Below are positions 19,380-31,100 of a DNA stretch of 64,000 nt, one piece after another (position 1 is the first letter of the stretch; every line of letters begins with the position of its first letter). Under the pieces are notes generated by a model. That model did not search any database, had not been told where the DNA came from, and worked only from the letters and a program-made list of their open reading frames with translations. Made by a program: the position numbers and the translations under genes. Source of the stretch: Isotricha intestinalis (taxonomy: Eukaryota > Ciliophora > Litostomatea > Vestibuliferida > Isotrichidae); assembly GCA_023807065.1 (NCBI GenBank), contig JAJJLU010000009.1:1-64000 (forward strand). Reading direction: 5' to 3'.

Positions 19380-21506
19380 TTAATAAGACCTTCCCCAAAT
19401 AGTTAAAACTTTAGCAGGTTTTCCACAAGCAAAGCAATTAGTTCCCTCTTCAATTTTAGGTTGTTCCAAAGGAATATTTAAAGTTTTACAAGTTCCTACA
19501 GAATCTTCTTCTTCATTTTCAGCAGCAATTTTTTTAACTTTTTCCTTAACATCATCTTCACATTTTGAATCATTACACCATTTAGTATAAACTAAATGTC
19601 CTTTATTTAATCCATTTAAAAACTCATCAAAATTACTAGCATCAGTTCTTTGTTTATTCATATTATCTTTAACTTTATCAAACATTCTCTTTTGAATAAT
19701 ATCTAAATATTCAATAACTTTATCTTTAACTTCATTAAATTTAACAGTGAATTTTTCTTTAGTATCTCTGCAAAAAAATGTAACTTGTTCATTAGATAAA
19801 TCTTTCTTTCCATATTCAATTCTAATAGGAACTCCTTTTAATTCCCATTGAGCATATTTCCAACCTGGAGTATGCATGTCACTATCATCAAATTCAACTC
19901 TAATATTATTATCTTTTAAAACTTTATATATTTCTTCTCCTTTTCCTAAAATGAATTTAGGATCATCCTTTGAAGTTTTAATAGGAATAATAACAACTTG
20001 TATAGGAGATATTTTAGGAGGTAATACTAAACCATTATTATCTCCATGCATCATAACAACAACACCAATAGTTCTTGTTGTTAATCCCCATGAAGTTTGC
20101 CAAACATATTGTTTTTCCTTATTTTTATCTAAAAAAGTTATATCAAACATTTTTGAAAAATTTTGTCCTAAATGATGTGAAGTAGCACATTGAACACCTT
20201 TACCATTTGGTAACATAGTTTCTATAGAAGTAGTATAATAACCACCTGCAAATTTTTCATTTTCACTTTTTTTTCCTTCTATAACGGGACAAGCTAATAA
20301 ATCTTCATAAACATATTTATAAAATTTTAAAATTTTATAAACCATATCTTCAGCTTCTTCAAAAGTAGAATGTGCTGTATGACCTTCTTGCCATAAAAAT
20401 TCTCTAGTTCTAATAAAAGGAGTAGGATTTTTAAATTCCCATCTAACAATATTAGTCCATTGATTAATTTGTAATGGCAAATCTCTATGAGATCTTATCC
20501 ATTTTGCAAATGAAGGATACATTATTGTTTCGCTTGTTGGTCTTATTGCGATTGGAGGTTTTATTTCACTCTTTCCACTTTTAGTTACCCAAGCTACTTC
20601 AGGTGAAAAACCTTCTACATGTTCTTTTTCTTTAAATAAAGATTTTTCACTGACAAATATTGGGAAATATACATTCTTTACGTTTAATTGTTTTATTAAT
20701 GAATCAAAATAATTTTGAATCTTTTCCCATATTTCATATGACCAAGGACGGAGAATATAACATCCTGATATATCATAATAATCTACCATTTCTGATTTTA
20801 ATATTACTTCACTATACCAATCTGAAAAATTTATTTCTTTCTTATTTGTTATACCTAATATATTTATATCTTCTTCTTCTTCTTTTTTTTCTTTTTTATC
20901 TTTTTTATCTTTTTTATCTTTTTTTTCATTTTTTTCATTTTTTTTCTCATTAATATTTTGAGGAATATCATTAAAATCTGTTATATTTACTTTTATACTA
21001 TTTTTTTCTAATAAATTAATTAAATCTGTTAATTTTATCCAAGCTGTGCTTGTAGGAACCATTGGAGGACAACCGATATAATTATATTCTTCTAAATTTT
21101 TATCTAAATGAAATTGAACTTCTTTTCTTTGTTCTTCAGTTAAATTTAATAAAGAAAAAGGATTAACATGTCCTGGTTGAACATGTAAATAATTTTCCAT
21201 TTTTTCTTTTTCAGCTTCTCTTATATTTCCATTTTTAGTTTTAAATATTTTACATAAATTTTTATAATCTATTTTAGTTTGATTTGCTGCTGTTATTAAA
21301 TAAAATCCTCCTGATTTATTTTTTAAAAATAAATTTTTACAATAATTATATTTTCCTTCTAATTCAGGTTTGTTTTTTTCGAAATGTTCTAATGCGGGAG
21401 GAACTGTTAATAAAGGTTCATGGTCCATTATTTTGAAATCTAAGTTTTCTGATTCTAATAAATTTTTTATTGAATCTCTATTTGGATATTTTACTGTGTC
21501 TTCCAT
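19380..21506 (-). CDS. Prolyl-tRNA synthetase with N-terminal YbaK-like domain
   Basis: A 708-residue cytosolic-type (archaeal/eukaryotic, class II) prolyl-tRNA synthetase. The N-terminal 170 residues resemble the YbaK/ProX editing-like domain, as in apicomplexan ProRS (DHEPLLTVPPALEHF, GFYLITAANQTKIDY, PGHVNPFSLLNL). A Lys/Asp/Glu-rich linker follows (about residues 195-215). The catalytic core has DWYSEVILKSEM, GCYILRPWSYEIWE, motif 2 around RWEFKNPTPFIRTREFLWQEGHTAH and motif 3 around GVVVMMHGDN. The anticodon-binding domain and the C-terminal zinc-binding-like domain, ending in W-G-R-S-Y, complete it. It charges tRNA-Pro. It is not fused to glutamyl-tRNA synthetase as in animals. Confidence 0.95.
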   Translation of the reverse strand: MEDTVKYPNRDSIKNLLESENLDFKIMDHEPLLTVPPALEHFEKNKPELEGKYNYCKNLFLKNKSGGFYLITAANQTKIDYKNLCKIFKTKNGNIREAEKEKMENYLHVQPGHVNPFSLLNLTEEQRKEVQFHLDKNLEEYNYIGCPPMVPTSTAWIKLTDLINLLEKNSIKVNITDFNDIPQNINEKKNEKNEKKDKKDKKDKKEKKEEEEDINILGITNKKEINFSDWYSEVILKSEMVDYYDISGCYILRPWSYEIWEKIQNYFDSLIKQLNVKNVYFPIFVSEKSLFKEKEHVEGFSPEVAWVTKSGKSEIKPPIAIRPTSETIMYPSFAKWIRSHRDLPLQINQWTNIVRWEFKNPTPFIRTREFLWQEGHTAHSTFEEAEDMVYKILKFYKYVYEDLLACPVIEGKKSENEKFAGGYYTTSIETMLPNGKGVQCATSHHLGQNFSKMFDITFLDKNKEKQYVWQTSWGLTTRTIGVVVMMHGDNNGLVLPPKISPIQVVIIPIKTSKDDPKFILGKGEEIYKVLKDNNIRVEFDDSDMHTPGWKYAQWELKGVPIRIEYGKKDLSNEQVTFFCRDTKEKFTVKFNEVKDKVIEYLDIIQKRMFDKVKDNMNKQRTDASNFDEFLNGLNKGHLVYTKWCNDSKCEDDVKEKVKKIAAENEEEDSVGTCKTLNIPLEQPKIEEGTNCFACGKPAKVLTIWGRSY

Positions 21507-21717
21507 TAAACGAAATAAATGATAATTTTCTGTTTTTTTTTAGATATAGATTTATTTATTTTTTTTTTGGGTTTTAAATTAATTAATTTTAGTTTATTCT
21601 TTTTTTTTTATTTTTTTTTTTTTGATATTTAATTAAGTTAAGTTAAATGTTATAATTTATAAATTTTATGCAAATAATTAATTTTATTTTTTTTTATTGT
21701 TTTAATTTTTTTTTTGG

Positions 21718-22077
21718 TTATATTTTTTTATTTAAGGTTTGATTTATTTTATTTATATTATTTTTTATTTTCAGTTTTTTTTTATTTTGATTTTGTAATT
21801 TTAAATTATATTCATTATAATTTTTGCAAATAGGTAATATTCTTAATTTAGAATAATAGATTTTATTTTGAATATAAAAACTTCCTCCTTGATAAGGATT
21901 ATTATTTTCTATATATTTATTTGCCCTTTCAATTACTTTCTCAACTGTAAGATTATCTTTATTTGTAAAATTCAAAATTTTTAAAGCTTCATCTTCTGCA
22001 ATTAAGGGAATAATTCCTTTATTATTTTTAAAAAAAGAAATTTTTTGAATTAATATATTCAAATATTTCTTCAGCAT
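21718..22077 (-). CDS. PAM16: Mitochondrial import motor subunit PAM16 (TIM16)
   Basis: I chose the ATG at 22077 (MLKKYLNIL), giving 119 residues. An upstream in-frame ATG at 22143 would overlap the divergent gene at 22135. A hydrophobic N-terminal helix is followed by IAEDEALKILNF, a degenerate J-domain, and PYQGGSFYIQNKIYYSK, which matches the most conserved block of PAM16 (GGSFYLQSK-V-x-R-A). PAM16 lacks the HPD motif of active J-proteins, as here, and pairs with PAM18 to regulate the mitochondrial Hsp70 import motor. A Lys/Asn-rich tail extends past the core. Divergent spacer is only 57 bases. Confidence 0.85.
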   Translation of the reverse strand: MLKKYLNILIQKISFFKNNKGIIPLIAEDEALKILNFTNKDNLTVEKVIERANKYIENNNPYQGGSFYIQNKIYYSKLRILPICKNYNEYNLKLQNQNKKKLKIKNNINKINQTLNKKI

Positions 22078-22134
22078 TAAATATATGAAATATTTTAAAA
22101 AATTTATAAATTTAATTTTCTTAGATTCTATAAA

Positions 22135-23358
22135 ATGAATCAATATTTTAATTTAGATTCAAATGAAATTGAAAATCAAATATTATATGATAAAATAGAA
22201 GTTTTTATTCAACAAACGGAAAATATTGTTGTTCCTGCAATTATATTTGAATATAACTCAAATGAAAATATTGATTTTGATAGAAATGATTTAATCGAAT
22301 TTTACGAACAATTTGGAGACATTGAGGATTTTCAATTAAAAGGAAAAATCAGTATCGTATTATTTACTACTTTTTTTGCTGTCAATTCATGTAAAGAATT
22401 TTTAGAAAATAAAAATAACTTTAGAGATAATATGAATAAAGATTTTAGTGTTAGATGGTTTAATTATGAAAAAGATTATGAATTACTTTCTGAAGAATCT
22501 AAAGAAAAATATGAAAATATTATAATCAAAAATATTACTTCTTTAAAGAAGAAATCTTTATTATATTTCAATGATGAATATAATAATTATAATCATGCTT
22601 TAAATAATCAAATTAATAATTCAAATATAATACAAAATAATATAACCCAACAAAATATAATAATTAATCAAAATCCTTTTATTTTTTCCCAACAAAATCT
22701 AATAAACATGAATATAGGATTAAATAGGTTAAATCAAAATAATATAAATACACAAATCCCAAATAATTATTATAATAATAATATTATAAACACAAGAATA
22801 AATGAAATAATCCAAAATCAAAATAATAATATAATTAATAATAAATTACATAATTCCAATAATAAAAATAAAATAAATTCCTCTTTAAAACCTAATAATA
22901 TCAAACTTAATAATTTCTCAGAAGAAAAAACAAACTCAAGCAAATATACATGTAAATATGAAATATTAATACCTAATGATAAAGATTTTCAAATATCTCG
23001 TAGATTAATAGGAAGTAAAGGATGTAATATGAAAAATATAATAGATGAATGTAAATTAAGTCTTGATCAAAAAGTAAATTCAAATAATATTAACGATATA
23101 ATTAAACTACGATTAAGAGGAAAAGGAAGTGGATATAAAGAAGGTCCTTATAATAAAGAAAGTGATGAACCTCTTCATCTTTGTATTAGTTCAAAAAAAA
23201 AAGAAACTTTAATTAATGCTTGTAAATTAGTTGATAATTTAATTGATAAAATATATGATGATTATAAAGAATATTGTATCAAAAAAGGAATTAATATTCC
23301 TTCGAAAATAGCTCATAAAATATTTGGACATAATGATGTAAATAATAAAAAAATATAA
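22135..23358 (+). CDS. KHDC4/BLOM7-like KH-domain RNA-binding protein
   Basis: A 407-residue protein. Residues about 30-110 look like an RRM-type fold (EFYEQFGDIEDFQLKGKISIVLF). A long Asn/Gln/Ile-rich linker follows (about 145-265). The C-terminal KH-like domain (about 275-395) has RRLIGSKGCNMKNIIDEC, where human KHDC4 has LVGPQGSFLKHI, then LRLRGKGSG and DEPLHLCISSKKKE, close to the KHDC4 signature (RGKGSG-x-x-EP...EPLHIHIS). Such proteins act in pre-mRNA splicing. The KH assignment is firm, the RRM tentative. Confidence 0.75.
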   Translation: MNQYFNLDSNEIENQILYDKIEVFIQQTENIVVPAIIFEYNSNENIDFDRNDLIEFYEQFGDIEDFQLKGKISIVLFTTFFAVNSCKEFLENKNNFRDNMNKDFSVRWFNYEKDYELLSEESKEKYENIIIKNITSLKKKSLLYFNDEYNNYNHALNNQINNSNIIQNNITQQNIIINQNPFIFSQQNLINMNIGLNRLNQNNINTQIPNNYYNNNIINTRINEIIQNQNNNIINNKLHNSNNKNKINSSLKPNNIKLNNFSEEKTNSSKYTCKYEILIPNDKDFQISRRLIGSKGCNMKNIIDECKLSLDQKVNSNNINDIIKLRLRGKGSGYKEGPYNKESDEPLHLCISSKKKETLINACKLVDNLIDKIYDDYKEYCIKKGINIPSKIAHKIFGHNDVNNKKI

Positions 23359-23676
23359 ATTTATATTATTAATTAGAATAAGATTCAATTTCATTTTCAG
23401 AATATAAATTATAAATAAGAAACAATATTTCATTCTGAATATTTTAATATTAAATAGCTTTGATTCTATTTTATAAATAACATTGATTTAATTAAAAAAA
23501 TATTAATTATGATAGGTTAAAATATTTCCTTTTGTATAGTAAAATTAGCTGAACATAATTTTTATAATTATAATTTAGATTAATAAAGTATTTTCAATTC
23601 ATTAATATAAATTAAAAAATTTGATTTAAATAATATAAACATATTATAAATAAATTTTTTTAAATATAAATATTTA
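23359..23676. other. Spacer between tandem genes
   Basis: About 320 bases of AT-rich DNA upstream of the next gene. No open frame, structured RNA or repeat is visible. Confidence 0.5.
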
Positions 23677-24984
23677 ATGAAATGCAATGAGAAAAGGAAA
23701 AATGCAACAACATCAACAAATATTAACGACGAACAATCAACAACAATTCTTTCAATAATTGAAAAAAGAACTCATCAATTAATGATTGCAAATTATAAAA
23801 CAGTTGAAGTTGATTATAATACTCTTATTATAAATAATTTATTATGTAATGGTAAATGTCATATTGTTGCTTTATTTAAAGAGCATTTAATAAATGATGA
23901 TTATTCTGAATTCCTTAAAAGATATTATAATGAAGAAGAATCGTTAATTAGAATAAAAAAAGTGGCTAAGTATTATTTTGAAACAAGTGTTATTTTTCCT
24001 AATTATACTCCTTTAACTGAAGCTAAATATATTTATAAAAATATTATGAGGAAACAAAAAGTAATTGATCAACAACAAGAATTAGAAGAAGAACAAGAAA
24101 TAAAAAAAAATAGGAAATATTATAAAAAATCAAATAAAAAAAAAATCTTTGATTCATCTGCTTATTATGATATATTAAATCAAAGTGAATCTGTTTTAAG
24201 GATAATATTTGGTATTAATAAATTAAAAAAAAATAATGAAAAAAAAGAAAAAAATAAAAGTAATGAAAATTTAATAGAAAATACTGAAAGTAAATCATAT
24301 GAAAAAATAGAAAATTTAGTAGAAAAAATACAAAATTTTGAAAAAAAAAATAAACCAAAACCCGTAATAAAAATAAATGAATTAATTAAAAAAAATATAG
24401 AATTAAATATTCCAAGAAAAAGAAATAAACCAAAAATGAAAGTAATAAATAGTCATATTAAAACAATGATGGAGTATAAAAGTAAAAAACCAATGTTAAC
24501 AATTCAAACAAAATCAATTTCTCCTTCTTCAAATCATAATAATAATAAAAGTTCATCTATTGTAAGTAGAAATTTAATTAATAATTTTACTTTAACTTCA
24601 AATTCTTCAATATCTGTTTCTCATGGAAAAACAAAAAGTACTTTTTCAACTCCTAAAATTTATTTTGCTACTCAAAGAAAAAAAAGACCTAATTTACTTT
24701 CTTTTAAAAGTATTGAATTTAATAATTTAAATAATGATAATGATATGTTAAAAAATTTTTTTACTTCTACTATAACTTCTCCTAGAAAGAAGACTCATAA
24801 AAAAATTAGATCTGCTTTAGGAAGAAACTTTATAAATAATAATATTGAACAAAATAATAATTCTATATATAATAAAACGAGAGATGGAAGTAAAAAGAAA
24901 AAAAGTTTCCAAATTAAAAAATTAAAAGAATTAGATTTAATTATTAAATCAAATGATCTTTTCTCCAAAAAAAAATTAGATTAA
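23677..24984 (+). CDS. Hypothetical Lys/Ser-rich protein
   Basis: A 435-residue protein with a structured-looking N-terminal 130 residues containing regularly spaced hydrophobics and aromatics (NNLLCNGKCHIVALFKEHLI, FLKRYYNEEESL, YYFETSVIFPNYTPLTEAKYIYKNIM). A Gln/Glu-rich helix follows. The C-terminal 300 residues are basic, Lys/Ser/Asn-rich and probably unstructured. No catalytic motif or membrane segment is seen. I do not recognise the family. Codon use matches neighbours. Confidence 0.6.
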   Translation: MKCNEKRKNATTSTNINDEQSTTILSIIEKRTHQLMIANYKTVEVDYNTLIINNLLCNGKCHIVALFKEHLINDDYSEFLKRYYNEEESLIRIKKVAKYYFETSVIFPNYTPLTEAKYIYKNIMRKQKVIDQQQELEEEQEIKKNRKYYKKSNKKKIFDSSAYYDILNQSESVLRIIFGINKLKKNNEKKEKNKSNENLIENTESKSYEKIENLVEKIQNFEKKNKPKPVIKINELIKKNIELNIPRKRNKPKMKVINSHIKTMMEYKSKKPMLTIQTKSISPSSNHNNNKSSSIVSRNLINNFTLTSNSSISVSHGKTKSTFSTPKIYFATQRKKRPNLLSFKSIEFNNLNNDNDMLKNFFTSTITSPRKKTHKKIRSALGRNFINNNIEQNNNSIYNKTRDGSKKKKSFQIKKLKELDLIIKSNDLFSKKKLD

Positions 24985-25132
24985 TAAATAATTAGTATAT
25001 TTATTTAGGTAAAATGAATTAATTTTTTTGGTAAAATCCAATTATTAAATATTATTTTAATATTATTTTATGAAAAAATAAATCATTGATTTTTAATTAT
25101 TATATTTATTTAATTAATAATTATTTAATTAA

Positions 25133-28100
25133 ATGAATGATAATCATGAAAATAAAAAAATTACTTCATCACCTTCGAATAATAGTATAAATTCATCATT
25201 TAAAAATAATTTAAAGTTTAATTCTCCTGAGGATATAAATAATGAAACAAAAAGTCCTTTAATGTTAGATAATCCAGTTCCTAAAAATGAAGGAGAATTA
25301 ATTTATATTGACGTTAATGAAAATAATAATTTAAATAATGAATATCAAGAAAATACTCTTTTAAATCAATTAAATTCTCAACTAATCAATAAAGGAAATA
25401 GCATAGTTAAATTAGTTAAAAATGAATTATATGAAAATTATGGTTCAATGAATACAGAAGAAATTCCGTTAATTGATTTAAATTTTAAAGAAAGAAGTCC
25501 TAAGACAATAAATATAGGAGATTCAAAAGAAGAAACAGAATATAATTTAAGAACATTAAGATATAAGAAAAAATCTCCAATTAGACAAAGTAAATATAAT
25601 ATGAATAATAATAATAATATGTTATATCAAAATTATTCTCCTGAAGAAGAAGTAAAATATCCTATTGTTACTCCTATTAATAATTCAGTTCAAAATACTA
25701 TTGATTATATAGGAAATAATCAAGATATACAATATTATATGTATCCAAGAGATTTAAAAGATAATCCTTTAAATTATTTAAATAATAATAATAAATTATC
25801 TCCTCAAATTAATGCTATTGATGATACTATTTCTGATATTAAAAATGATTCAGCTAATAATCAATTAAGACTTTTAAAAAATCAAATGACTATTAATCAA
25901 AAATATTTAAATAATGAAAATATTGATGGAATGAATGAAGGAAGGAAAAATATAAAATATGAAAATTCAAATATTGAAAAAAAATATAAAGAACATTCAT
26001 TTAATCCAAAATATCAAAAAGAAACATATTCTCAAAATGAATTTAAAAATTTTATTAAATTAATGAGTAAAGATTTTGACCCAAGTATAAGACACTCAGG
26101 AAGATTAATAAATATAAATCAAACAATAATTCCAAGTACAAATACAAATATTGAAAATGAAAGAATTAATGATAAATATAGAGTATTACAAAAAATGAAA
26201 AAATTATCAACAATACTATTAAAAAATAGAGAAAGTATAATTTCAAAAAATATTTCATTAAATGAAAGAAATATAGAAGATAAAAAAACACATAAAAGTT
26301 TTGATAAAAATACTTTAAATAACTCCTTAAAGAATAAAAATGAAACAATTAAAATTCCACAAAATAAATTTTTAAATTTATCACTTGCAATGCTTTCTTC
26401 AAAAGGTTATTATTGCGAAGATAGAACAATGTTAAGAAGAATGAGGTTTGAAAAAGGAGGAGTTGTTGATTTAGCTCAAGAGAATAAGAATAATAAAAAG
26501 GTGTTTAATAATTATAAAATTAAAAAGAGTATTAATGATAAATTTAAAAATAAGAAAGTTAACTTAATTAATATTAATCCTAAATACAGAGAAAAAGCTG
26601 CTAAAATAATTCAAACTTGGTGGAGATATTTAAAAGAAAATAATATTAAAATTTTAAACCGTATTATTAAAATACAAAGTGCTTGGAGAGGAAAATGGAT
26701 GAGAAAAAATTTTTATGATATTATATATTTATCTTTTTTATATCAAAAATTCTGTGATTCTATTGATAATGTTTTAGTTAATAAAATAAGAAAAGAAGTT
26801 TTTGAGTTTTTATTTACAAAAAAAAAATTATTAAGAAAAATCTTAACAAACTTATTTAATAAATTAGTTATTAAATCCAATGCTTCTTCATTACGTTATT
26901 TTTTAAAAAAATGGAATAATAAAGTAAAACAATTAAATGAACAAATTAAAAAAGGAAAAGTGTTGGTTGATAAAAGAGAAAATAATGAAAAAAATATGAG
27001 ATTATTAAAGCAATATTTTAATGATTGGAATATGAAAACATCTTTATTAAAATATATTGCATTATCTAATGATGTTGGGAATCAAAAGAAAAAATTTTAT
27101 GGTATTATTGATTTAATTGAAGGTATTAAAACGATATGGAAAAGAATTGGATTTAATTATATATTTCCTTATTTAATGAATTATTTATCTTTTTTAGAAA
27201 GAAATAGAAAATTCATTCAATTAATTCTTAAATTATCAGATTATGAAATAATCCAATTAAGAAAAGGATTTAATCAATGGAAGAATAATGTTAATAAAAT
27301 GAAATTAAAAGGCTTTAAGAATTCAATTTTAAAAAATCATTTAAATAGAATTGATAGTAGGTTAAATAGAATAAATCTTAAAAAATATTTTGAAAAATGG
27401 AATGACTCAAAAAAAAATAGAGATATATTTAATAATAATTTTTTGACAAAAGAAAGAATAATAGATAATAATGATATTTTAAAGTGTTTAAAAGGATTTG
27501 ATTTACTTAAAAAATATTGCTTATTAAAAATTTATTCATTTATTTTTAAAATAATAAAACAAAATGGGAAAGGAAATTATAAAAATAAAAAACTTTTAAA
27601 TGTTTTAAGAATAAAAAATAAAAATTTAGGAAGATTATTAAATAAATATATAAAACAATGGAATACAAATTCTATAAAATCAAAATATAATAAACTTATT
27701 AATAAATTATGTAGTTTATTAATTGAAAAAATTTATTTAAGATGGAGATTAAAAACTATTTCAGTTATTTTTCATCAATGGTATAATTCAAAACCTTTTG
27801 ATTATAAATTAATATTAAAAAAATATGGATTATTATTAGATGGTTTAATTAAATTAATAAAGCAAAAAATTAAACCAAATAAATTATTTTTCATTGATAA
27901 TTTAAAACAAACAAAGAATCAATCAATTATTAAAAACGCAAGTTCACAAATTTTTTCTAAATATTCAAATAAAGATAAAAGAATAATTAAACACTATTTT
28001 TATGTGTGGAGGGAAACAACAAATCTTTATGATATTCAATCTCTTAAAGGTCAATTATTTAAATACTTATATCAAAATCGAGAAATGAAATATAGAAAAT

Positions 28101-31100
28101 TATCTTTATCTAAATATATTAATAGATGGAAATTAGTTTCTCTTTATAATCAAAAAGACATTATAGATATCAATTACATAAAAAAAATGAGAGAAGGATT
28201 TGATAAACTTTATAATATATATAATAATAGAGTTTTTTATTTTCTAAAGAAATTAATAAAAAATACGAAAAATGATTATAAGCCTTTATATCTTAAATCT
28301 TTTTTTTCTAAAATTGATAAATCAAAAGATAAGTTAAGAAGTTATTTTAGTAAATGGAAAAAAAACACTTTAGAAAAAAAATACAAAGATAAAATTGATT
28401 CTTTTAAAAGTATTATTTTAAAAAATAGTGCTTTTAATATTAAAAATAGAACAAATAGAGATTTATTATTTAAATATTTTTATAAATGGAGAAGTAGTGA
28501 TTTAAAGAAAGAGATTAAAGATGATTATTATTTGAAAATAATAAAAGGATTAAATACAATGTCTCCTTATACAAAAAAATTAATTTCAAAAGAACCTTTT
28601 GATAAAATTAAAAAGAATAAAAATAAAAGTAAACTATTAAAAAGTATAATAAAATCAAGAGAAAATAATGAAAAAAAAAGTACAGAAAATTTAATGAGAA
28701 AAGCTTTTAATAAATGGATAAGAAATAAATATGAATTTAACAATGAAAATATTGTTCTTAAAGGAACTATTTTATTGTTAATTAAGAAAAAATTGGTACA
28801 AAAATTATTACAAAAATACTTTTACATTTGGAAGTCAAATTCTTTTGAAAAATTAAATAAAAAAAAGTTAAAAGGATTAAATTTAATATTAAATAAATGT
28901 GGAAGAAAATGTTTTAATGAAATAATGAATTATATAATTAAAAAAGCACTTAATGATAATTCACAAAATAAACCTTTTTCTTTATCAAAACTAAATTCAG
29001 AATTAAAAAACTCATTATTACATAAATATTTAATGATATGGTTAAAAAACTCTAATTCAGATTTAAGTAATTTTAGAAAAAAGAAAACAAGATTAAGAAG
29101 ATTAATAAAGAATAAACAAAAAGATATATTATCATTAAATTATAAAAAGTGGGTTAATAAAACATTAAAAAATAAATTAAATGAAAAAGATATTGAAAAA
29201 GCAAAAAAAATAATATCAAATAGGATAAAAATAAATGATAAATTATTATTGTATAAATATTTAAATAAATGGAGAAATCAAATTAATTATTTAAGAGAAA
29301 TTATGCTTAAATCAATTTTTATTAAAAAAATAAAAAATTCTCAGAATTTAAAGGAAAAAGGAAATGAAAAATATAAGTTACATATTAGTTTTCTTAAATG
29401 GAAAAATAAATTAAAATCTGAAATAAATAATATTAATAATAATAATAATGATAACACTTATAAAAATATTAATAATATAAGAAAAGGTTATAACTTATTA
29501 AAAAAAGGATTAAGAAAAAGATATCAATTAGATTTTTATAAAAATTTAAAAGAAAGTTTAAGTAAATTGAAAAGAAATAAATTACTTAAAAATCTAGTTA
29601 AAAATATTAAGCCGAAATCTGATTTAAGAAATAAAGAAAAATTATTTAAAAAATGGTTAAGTGAGATTCTAGGTTCAAATGAAAAAAAAAATAAAATTAA
29701 AGATTTATTTTTAAGATATTTATTAACAAATAATATGCATAATAAATTAATTCAAAAAGGAAAAAATGAAATTATTGAATTATTTAATAATTATAATAAT
29801 TTAAAAAAAAATCATTCTCAAAATATAATAAATTTCCTTAAATCTATATTAAAGAAAAAAAGAATATTAAATAGAATGAAATTAACTCTTTTACTTAATA
29901 AAATAATAAAAAGGAAAGAAAAAAATATTGAAAAATCAATTAAAATTTATCTAATAAATTTCTTAAGAAATACTAAAAAGATATCATCAAATATATACAT
30001 TTCTAAAATACAAGAATTTCTTAAAAAAAAGTTTAATAATCCAAAAAAAAAACAAAGAAATGTTAATAAAGGTTTAGAATTATTAAATAAATTTATCAAA
30101 AAAAATATACTTAATCAAATAAAAAAATCAGGAAAGAAAAAATTGAATAATATTTTATTAAAAAGTATAAATAAAAAAAATACATTAAATAAAAAAATAT
30201 TATCTGAAGCATTATCAAAATGGAAAAGTCTGTTACCTATTCTTAAACAAAATAATGCAGTGTTAAAAATTCAAAGTTATTATAGAACATATCTTTCAAA
30301 AAAAAAAATGAAAAATCTAATTAAATTAAAAGCAAAATTAACTCAAATTTATAAAAATAAAAATTTAGATTTAAGAAAATTAAAAAGAGTAATTTTATAT
30401 AAATGGCTACGTCATATTCTTTTCTTAAAACAAAATGACGATATGATATTAATTCAAAGATTTATAAGAGGAAATATTGAAAATTACAATAAGAAAGAAA
30501 ATCAAAAGAAATTAAAAAAATTAATTAAAAAATATGTGTTTCATCAAATTTATAAATTAATGAAAAAATTAAAAAAATCTTCAGAAAATACAAATGAAGG
30601 TTTATTTAAAACTTTAGAAGATATTTATATTAGAAATCCTTTTAATAAATTAAAATCAGGTTTAAAATCAATATCAAGAAAAAAAACTCTTGGAAGAAGT
30701 ATTTTAAGAGCTAAAAAAAATAGAGAAAAATATTATTTACCCATTTATCTTAATAAATGGAAAAAGAATACTTATGAATTAACTAATAAAAATGCAAAAT
30801 TAATTCAAAAATATTTAATTGATAAACTTAAATTAAAAAAGGAAAAAAAAGTTAAAAAAAGAAATGATCTTCTAATTAAAATTATTAATAAATTAATTAA
30901 TGATAAAAAAGTAATTGTTAAGATTCCGTTTAAAATTTGGTATAGAAAAGTAAAAGTTGAAAAATTAAATAATTTAACAAATAAAATTCAAAAAGCTTTG
31001 AGAAAGTATAAAATAAAAAGTGAAATAATTAAAAAAGAAATAAAACAAAATTTAAAAAAAATGTTTAAACAATATCTTATGAAAATAATATCTGATTATA

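Noticed and set aside
22078..22143. Upstream start at 22143 for PAM16
   Set aside because: It would overlap the divergent KH gene by 9 bases and adds residues with no PAM16 similarity.
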